The notes under the pieces were generated by a model, which ran no database searches, was not told where the DNA came from, and saw nothing but the letters and a program-made list of their open reading frames with translations. Positions 59,439-64,000 of a stretch of DNA of 64,000 bases are shown here, piece after piece (positions within the stretch are counted from its first letter, which is position 1; each line of letters begins with the position of its first letter). The stretch covers positions 1-64,000 of the forward strand of contig CAZZPK010000004.1 of NCBI GenBank assembly GCA_964655995.1, read 5' to 3'. Source of the DNA: JACPIA01 sp964655995. GTDB taxonomy: Bacteria; Patescibacteriota; Minisyncoccia; Phycocordibacterales; XYD1-FULL-46-19. The position numbers and the translations under genes were made by a program.

Positions 59439-59447
59439 TTTACAGAT

Positions 59448-59495
59448 AAAAAATTAATCCCCCGCCGGCCGTCAAGACCAGCGAGGGAATTTTTG
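59448..59495. terminator. Bidirectional terminator between rpmA and a convergent gene
   Basis: AAAAATTAATCCCCCGC (59449-59465) pairs imperfectly with GCGAGGGAATTTTT (59481-59494). A-rich on one side and T-rich on the other, so it can stop transcription from both directions. Confidence 0.6.
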
Positions 59496-59506
59496 ACTAC
59501 AAACCA

Positions 59507-59989
59507 TTATTCACCATTGTTCCATTCACCATTGTCCTCTGCCGCGGCGGCAGCAATTCTATCGGCCATTCTTAATTGACCGATAAGAGCGCAATTGTCG
59601 CAGACGTCAACTCCTTCATATGCCCCACTCTTGGGAATGCCCGCCAAGCATCCCGGCGTGGTACAAATTGTCTCATCGACGGGGAGTTCGGCCTGTTTAA
59701 AACCGTCTGGCAAAATCACCCAGCCATCAGCAATTAATTGATCGATGTAACCTTGGGTACAATTGCGCATGTGACCGACCGCTTTGAGGCAATCCTTACC
59801 TAAAGTTAACTCACACACAGGGCTATTTGGCCCAAGACGGATATTGAGTCTTGAGTCTTTTGAGAAGACTATTTCTTTTGGTATTTTCAAGTCTTTTTCT
59901 TGCGCGAAAGCCGGCAAACTGCCCGTACCGCCCACCAACATCCTACTCATTGGCGGGTAAAGTAACGCCTTAATGGTTATTGTTTTCAT
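59507..59989 (-). CDS. Cysteine-containing uncharacterised protein, 160 aa
   Basis: I do not recognise the family. 160 residues with eight cysteines, including pairs CELTLGKDC, CTTPGC and CDNC, which could bind metal. The N-terminus (MKTITIKALLYPPMS) is not a clear signal peptide, although GGTGSLPAFAQ resembles a processing site. GAGGTGG lies about 5 nt before the ATG. Upstream lies a two-hairpin RNA (60037-60124) that may be its leader. Confidence 0.6.
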   Translation of the reverse strand: MKTITIKALLYPPMSRMLVGGTGSLPAFAQEKDLKIPKEIVFSKDSRLNIRLGPNSPVCELTLGKDCLKAVGHMRNCTQGYIDQLIADGWVILPDGFKQAELPVDETICTTPGCLAGIPKSGAYEGVDVCDNCALIGQLRMADRIAAAAAEDNGEWNNGE

Positions 59990-60036
59990 TTTCCACCTCT
60001 CTTTCTACCCTATCTTTACCACATAATTAAGCAAAT

Positions 60037-60124
60037 AAAAAGCCGGTGAGTGGCTAAGGGAGTCTCTCACCGGCGGGACCATCTTGGTTTAGGAAGTGGG
60101 CACGCAACGCGACCAAGATGGTCT
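60037..60124 (-). ncRNA. Candidate small RNA or attenuator leader, about 90 nt
   Basis: On the minus strand a TTGAAA-N16-TACACT promoter (60132-60159) is followed by two perfect hairpins: GACCATCTTGGT/ACCAAGATGGTC (60077-60088 with 60112-60123, 12 bp, 23-nt loop) and GCCGGTGAG/CTCACCGGC (60042-60050 with 60066-60074), the latter followed by TTTTTATTTG as a terminator. Either a free small RNA or an attenuator for the 160-aa gene. Confidence 0.55.
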
Positions 60125-60131
60125 TTAACTT

Positions 60132-60159
60132 AGTGTAGCAGATTACTCTGCTTTTTCAA
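60132..60159 (-). promoter_or_regulatory. Promoter of the candidate small RNA
   Basis: On the minus strand TTGAAA (60154-60159), 16 nt, TACACT (60132-60137). It overlaps the 3' end of rplI (stop at 60143). Confidence 0.55.
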
Positions 60160-60589
60160 CCCGGAGAGTAAAGGCGCCGCCCACTCTCCCCTGTTTGATA
60201 TTGATTTGATATTCGCCAAGCGATTTGATCGGATTTTTAATTTCCATTAAATCGGCCGTTAAATTGGCGTGATGGAGCTTATTGACCTCGAGAGCGATAT
60301 CTTTGGCTTTTAAACCGGCAAATAGGTGCCCCTCTTCATTGGCCTTGGCTTTGATAACCAGCGGCTCCCGAGCCAAAGCGGCCAACAGCGATTTAAGCAA
60401 TTGCTCCTCCATTTCTTGGTGCGCCATTCGTTCAGCTTGAAGTTTGGCAATGCGCGCCCGGCCGGCGGCATCGGCTATTACCGCCTTGCCGCGGGCGATT
60501 AAAAAATTGCGGCCAAAGCCGTCGGCCACCTCTTTAAGCTCATACCTCTTCCCCACTTTGGGCACATCCTGGAGCAAAATCACCTGCAT
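60143..60589 (-). CDS. rplI: 50S ribosomal protein L9
   Basis: 148 residues. MQVILLQDVPKVGKRYELKEVADGFGRNFLIARGKA is L9; the second domain (LFAGLKAKDIALEVNK, IKSLGEYQINIKQG) is complete. L9 is among the ribosomal proteins reported missing from some CPR lineages, so its presence is informative for placement. It follows ctpA by one base on the same strand. Confidence 0.96.
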   Translation of the reverse strand: MQVILLQDVPKVGKRYELKEVADGFGRNFLIARGKAVIADAAGRARIAKLQAERMAHQEMEEQLLKSLLAALAREPLVIKAKANEEGHLFAGLKAKDIALEVNKLHHANLTADLMEIKNPIKSLGEYQINIKQGRVGGAFTLRVEKAE

Positions 60590-60590
60590 A

Positions 60591-61805
60591 TTATTTTTTC
60601 ATATTTAACAGCACCTCAACAGCTTTGTCGAGCTGTGGGTCGCGGCCAGTCTTGATATCCTCCTCAGTCAATTTAACCGTGACATCGGGAGCTAAACCTC
60701 CCGCCGAAAATGAGGTTCCTTGCGGTGTCAGCCAGCGGGCCACCGTAATCTTAAGCGAGCTATCATCAGTAATCGGCACCAGTTCCTGGACTGAGCCTTT
60801 ACCAAAAGTCTTCTCCCCCACCAAGAGTGCCTTGCCATGCTCTTTTAGGGCGCCAGCCAAAATCTCCGAGGCCGAGGCACTGCCGCTGTTGACCAAAATA
60901 ACCAGCTTCAGTTTATTATTAAAAATATCATAGCCGCGGCTGCGATAAACCTCGCTCTCGCCATGGCCGCGCCGATCCTCGGTCACCACCACCTTGCCCA
61001 CCGGTAAAAACCAGCTGGCCATATCTACCGCCGACTCCAAATAGCCGCCCGGATTATTGCGCAAATCAATCACCAGCTTGTCGGTCTTGGCTTTGACAAA
61101 ATCGCGCAAAGCTTGGCGGAACAGATTGGACGACTGAGCGGAAAAATTGTACACCCGGATAACAAACACACCACTTGGCAACAGCTCGGTATCGATGGTC
61201 GGTATGGTGATTATCTCGCGGGTCAAATTGACCTCAAATGGTGCACCGCCGTTTCTAATTAAAGTGAGTTTGACTTTAGTACCGACCTCGCCACGGATCT
61301 CCTTGACCGCTTCGTCGGTAGACAAATCGGCTGTCAGTAGGTCATTGACTTTGATGATCTTGTCGCCAGCTCTTACTCCCGCCCGCTCGGCCGGTGTATT
61401 AGGCAATGGCGCCACTACCGTCAACACGTCGTTGCGGATACCGATCTCAATGCCTACACCGCCAAAATTGCCGCGGATATCATCCTCAAACAGCTCCTTC
61501 TCCTCCGGCGGCAAAAAGACGGTATAAGGATCGCCAAAGGAATCGGTAAGGCCTTTGATAGCGCCCCAGACTTTTTCCTGATCGGTAGTGGTAGCGGCAG
61601 TGGTACTGGCCTGGACAAAGCGCTCATTTAAAATGCCCCAGGCAGTCCAAAAGGGAGTAAAATCGGCACCATTTAAAGTCTCGGGGACGGCAGCTAGCTC
61701 CAAACCGCGGCGCTCACCCAACTCAAGCCCCAAGTTAAAAGCGCCGACCACTAAAGCAGCCAGCACCACCGTGACGGCAATTTTAAAATTAGAAAGCGCG
61801 GGCAT
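60591..61805 (-). CDS. ctpA: Carboxy-terminal processing protease (S41, CtpA-like)
   Basis: 404 residues from ATG 61805. N-terminal anchor (about 7-25), a PDZ domain (FGGVGIEIGIRNDVLTVV, AGVRAGDKIIKVND), and the S41 catalytic domain with Ser in VNSGSASASEI and Lys in GEKTFGKGSVQ. It cleaves proteins outside the membrane. I start at 61805 because GATAAT (minus strand, 61815-61820) ends 9 nt before it; an in-frame start at 61850 would lie upstream of this promoter. Confidence 0.92.
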   Translation of the reverse strand: MPALSNFKIAVTVVLAALVVGAFNLGLELGERRGLELAAVPETLNGADFTPFWTAWGILNERFVQASTTAATTTDQEKVWGAIKGLTDSFGDPYTVFLPPEEKELFEDDIRGNFGGVGIEIGIRNDVLTVVAPLPNTPAERAGVRAGDKIIKVNDLLTADLSTDEAVKEIRGEVGTKVKLTLIRNGGAPFEVNLTREIITIPTIDTELLPSGVFVIRVYNFSAQSSNLFRQALRDFVKAKTDKLVIDLRNNPGGYLESAVDMASWFLPVGKVVVTEDRRGHGESEVYRSRGYDIFNNKLKLVILVNSGSASASEILAGALKEHGKALLVGEKTFGKGSVQELVPITDDSSLKITVARWLTPQGTSFSAGGLAPDVTVKLTEEDIKTGRDPQLDKAVEVLLNMKK

Positions 61806-61814
61806 CGCAGAGTC

Positions 61815-61865
61815 ATTATCGCAAAGTATCCACTGGTGGTCAATTAGCAATTAACCGTATATAAT
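61815..61865. promoter_or_regulatory. Divergent ctpA/corA promoters with overlapping -35 boxes
   Basis: Minus: TTGACC (61838-61843), 17 nt, GATAAT (61815-61820). Plus: TGGTCA (61837-61842), 17 nt, TATAAT (61860-61865). The -35 boxes share five bases, so the two promoters probably compete. Both -10 boxes lie 8-9 nt before their start codons. Confidence 0.65.
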
Positions 61866-61873
61866 AGAAGCTA

Positions 61874-62812
61874 ATGATCAAACAATTAAAATACCAAAAT
61901 GTCACTTGGATCGATGTAGTGTCACCCACCAAAGAGGAACTGGAGGCCATCAGCAAACAGTACAACTTGCACAGCCTGGTCACTGAGGAATTTGCCGAGC
62001 CCTCGCTCCGCTCGAAGGTTGACTTATACGAAAATTATTTGTATTTGATTCTCCACTTCCCCATTTGCCAGATTTGCCGCGTCAACAAGGGCGAGCCGAT
62101 GCTAAATAACGGCCCGACCCAAGAAATCGACTTTGTAATCGGCCAAGATTTTTTAATGACCATCCACTACGAGCCGATTGACGCCTTGATGGAGTTTAGC
62201 CAGATTTTTGAGACCAAAGCTACGGTTGAAAAAGCGCGCGGCCAATTCCACGCTGGCCATTTGTTTTACTATATCGCCCGCCAATTGTACTCCTCCTTGG
62301 AAAATGGCTTAAACGAGATCAATCGCGAGCTCAAGGGCATTGAGGAGCGGATCTTCCAGGGTCAAGAGCGAGCCATGGTCGCCAACTTAGCCCGGATTAA
62401 TCGCGATTTGCTGGACTTCCGCTGGGCTCTTAAGACGCATAAAGAGATTTTAACTTCCCTGGAACTGGCCGGGGTCGACTTTTTTAATCAAAAATTCGGC
62501 TATTATCTCCGTTCCCTCATTGGTGAATATGAGAAGGTGTGGGAGGGTTTAAATAGCAATCGCGAGGTCTTTGACGAGCTCCGCAGCACCAATGAGTCCC
62601 TACTTTCCATCAAAACCAACGAGACAATGAAGATACTGACCGTGGTCGCTTTTATCTTTTTACCAGTCAGTTTAATTGGGAGCATTTTTGGTCTAAGCTC
62701 CAACTATTTGCCGTTTCTTGATCGCGAGGACGGCTTTTTTATTGTCACCGGCATTATGGCCGTGGTAGCCTTGACTATGGCGATCATCGCCAAGTTTAAT
62801 CGATGGCTCTAA
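61874..62812 (+). CDS. corA: CorA-like magnesium transporter, altered GMN motif
   Basis: 312 residues. The long cytoplasmic domain (TWIDVVSPTKEELEAISKQY, VDLYENYLYLILHFP) and two C-terminal transmembrane helices (about 253-275 and 285-305) fit CorA. The signature loop, usually GMN before the second helix, reads GLSSNYLP here, so the strict motif is not intact; it may be a divergent member or carry another ion. Leaderless promoter; overlaps cysS by 10 nt. Confidence 0.85.
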   Translation: MIKQLKYQNVTWIDVVSPTKEELEAISKQYNLHSLVTEEFAEPSLRSKVDLYENYLYLILHFPICQICRVNKGEPMLNNGPTQEIDFVIGQDFLMTIHYEPIDALMEFSQIFETKATVEKARGQFHAGHLFYYIARQLYSSLENGLNEINRELKGIEERIFQGQERAMVANLARINRDLLDFRWALKTHKEILTSLELAGVDFFNQKFGYYLRSLIGEYEKVWEGLNSNREVFDELRSTNESLLSIKTNETMKILTVVAFIFLPVSLIGSIFGLSSNYLPFLDREDGFFIVTGIMAVVALTMAIIAKFNRWL

Positions 62813-63978
62813 AACTTTATAATACACTCTCGCAAGCCGTTGAGACCGTAACGCCGCTTAATCCCGGCCAAATTTTGATGTATAGCTGCGGCCCGACCGT
62901 CTACGGTCGGGCCCATGTGGGCAATTTGCGCTCTTTTGCCACAGCCGATTTGGTGCGCCGCGTCTTGGAGTATGGCGGTCTCAAAGTAACCCAAGTAATG
63001 AATATTACCGATGTTGACGACAAAACCATCAGGGCGAGCCGCGAGGCCGGCCAAAGCTTGAGCGAGTTTACTAAAAAATTTGAGCAATTATTTATTGCCG
63101 ACAGCCAAGCGCTCAATTTACTCGAGCCGGCTGTCCGGCCTCGCGCTACCGAGCATGTCGCCGAGATGATCACCTTGATTGAGCGCCTGCTTGAGAAAAA
63201 GTTGGCCTATGCGAGCGAGGACGGCGTCTATTTTAAAATCAGCGAGTTTAAGGACTATGGCGCACTGGCTCACCTGGCTCCCCCCGCGCACAACCAATCA
63301 AGAATCAATAGCGACGAGTATGACAAAACGGATCCGCGCGATTTTGCTTTATGGAAATTTGCTACCCCCGAGGACGGAGCGGCGGTGTGGGAGGCACCGT
63401 TTGGCCCGGGCCGACCGGGCTGGCATATTGAGTGCTCGGCTATGGCTTTTAAGCACTTGGGGCCGTCAATCGACATCCATACCGGCGGCATTGACCTCAT
63501 TTTCCCCCATCACACCAATGAGCGCGCCCAGTCGGAGTGCGCGAGCGGCCAGCCTTTTGTCCGCTATTGGCTGCATAACAATTTTGTAAACGTTGAGGGT
63601 AAAAAAATGTCTAAGTCGCTCGGCAATATTTTAACCTTGGAATCTTTGCGGGAAAAAGACATTACTCCGCTCGCCTTCCGCTATTGGCTGCTTACGGCTC
63701 ATTATCGTACAGAAGTTAATTTAACTTGGGAGGCACTCGCCGGCGCCGCGACGGCTTACTCGCGTCTGCAAAATAAATTGAAAAATTTAGCTAAAAATGG
63801 CGGTGTTATAAATTCAAACTATCAAGAAAAATTTGTTAATCTAATAGAGAATGATTTAAATATCCCGAGTGCCTTAGCTCTCGTCTGGACGCTCCTGGCC
63901 GACAAGTCTCTCCCCGACCCCGACAAACACGCCACCATCCTCGATTTTGATAAAGTTTTAGGATTAAAGTTGGAATAA
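62803..63978 (+). CDS. cysS: Cysteinyl-tRNA synthetase, short form
   Basis: 391 residues against about 460. YSCGPTVYGRAHVGNLRSF holds the HIGH equivalent and the first zinc Cys. ECSAMAFKHLG and HHTNERAQSE give the remaining zinc ligands, and KKMSKSLGN is the KMSKS loop. The C-terminal anticodon part is reduced. It overlaps corA by 10 nt. The last 22 nt of the window (63979-64000) hold no feature I can see. Confidence 0.95.
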   Translation: MALKLYNTLSQAVETVTPLNPGQILMYSCGPTVYGRAHVGNLRSFATADLVRRVLEYGGLKVTQVMNITDVDDKTIRASREAGQSLSEFTKKFEQLFIADSQALNLLEPAVRPRATEHVAEMITLIERLLEKKLAYASEDGVYFKISEFKDYGALAHLAPPAHNQSRINSDEYDKTDPRDFALWKFATPEDGAAVWEAPFGPGRPGWHIECSAMAFKHLGPSIDIHTGGIDLIFPHHTNERAQSECASGQPFVRYWLHNNFVNVEGKKMSKSLGNILTLESLREKDITPLAFRYWLLTAHYRTEVNLTWEALAGAATAYSRLQNKLKNLAKNGGVINSNYQEKFVNLIENDLNIPSALALVWTLLADKSLPDPDKHATILDFDKVLGLKLE

Positions 63979-64000
63979 AAAATTGGGTTTAGTGTTGATT

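Noticed and set aside
1..64000. Recoded TGA (glycine) genetic code of some CPR phyla
   Set aside because: TGA ends several genes at the expected family length, for example ddl and the SET-domain gene, so the standard bacterial code applies.

Overview
The window reads as bacterial chromosome from a reduced-genome lineage, most likely the Candidate Phyla Radiation (Patescibacteria). The evidence is dense head-to-tail housekeeping genes, several unusually short core enzymes (UvrC without the C-terminal helix-hairpin-helix region, AlaRS without the C-Ala domain, AspRS without the GAD insert, short CysRS), families I know mainly from CPR genomes, tRNA genes without an encoded CCA, and TGA used as a normal stop. 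A run of ten Ns at 58950-58959 marks a scaffold join. The exact phylum cannot be fixed from sequence reading alone.

Layout. 1-7.6 kb: end of uvrA, uvrC, a histidine kinase/response regulator pair, ddl and a MacAB-like ABC export set. 7.6-13 kb: small minus-strand accessory genes with their own promoters, Shine-Dalgarno sites and terminators, two tRNA-Ala genes and ychF. 13-25 kb: leuS, a sigma-region-4/HARE-HTH protein, mltG, a DEDDh exonuclease, mnmA, alaS, and an FtsA/PilM-like protein with a baseplate-J-like partner. 25-32.2 kb: infA-rpmJ-rpsM-rpsK-rpsD-rpoA-rplQ-rplM-rpsI, then grpE-dnaK. 32.2-48.1 kb: an AT-richer accessory region with a CYTH protein, dnaJ, an MBL hydrolase, prolyl oligopeptidase, small Cys-rich or membrane proteins, a SET-domain/histidine-kinase/DUF6624-like operon, trpS, an ABC exporter, a PaaX/Cas2-like regulator framed by palindromic elements, and a structured non-coding RNA. 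48.1-57.6 kb: aspS-scpA-scpB-dacF-like-mraY-ftsW-murG-gltX-M23 peptidase, covering chromosome segregation and peptidoglycan synthesis. 57.6-64 kb: a lytic transglycosylase, rpmA, rplI, ctpA, corA and cysS.

Two expression styles are visible. Most plus-strand housekeeping genes have a TATAAT-like box ending only 6-9 nt before the start codon, so their mRNAs should be leaderless. Both tRNA-Ala genes have a -10 box ending 8 nt before the mature 5' end. The small accessory genes instead have -35/-10 promoters, leaders of tens of bases, strong GGAG-type ribosome sites and dedicated hairpin terminators.

The best candidates for something undescribed are: (1) the PaaX/Cas2-like gene at 47119-47676 bracketed by two copies of a 36-bp quasi-palindrome, with a third solo copy at 211-246; (2) the roughly 213-nt structured RNA at 47904-48116 with a 9-bp alternative pairing; (3) the leaderless architecture shared by mRNAs and tRNAs; (4) a LeuRS whose editing domain is compositionally foreign and lacks the TTRPDT signature; and (5) the SET-kinase operon.
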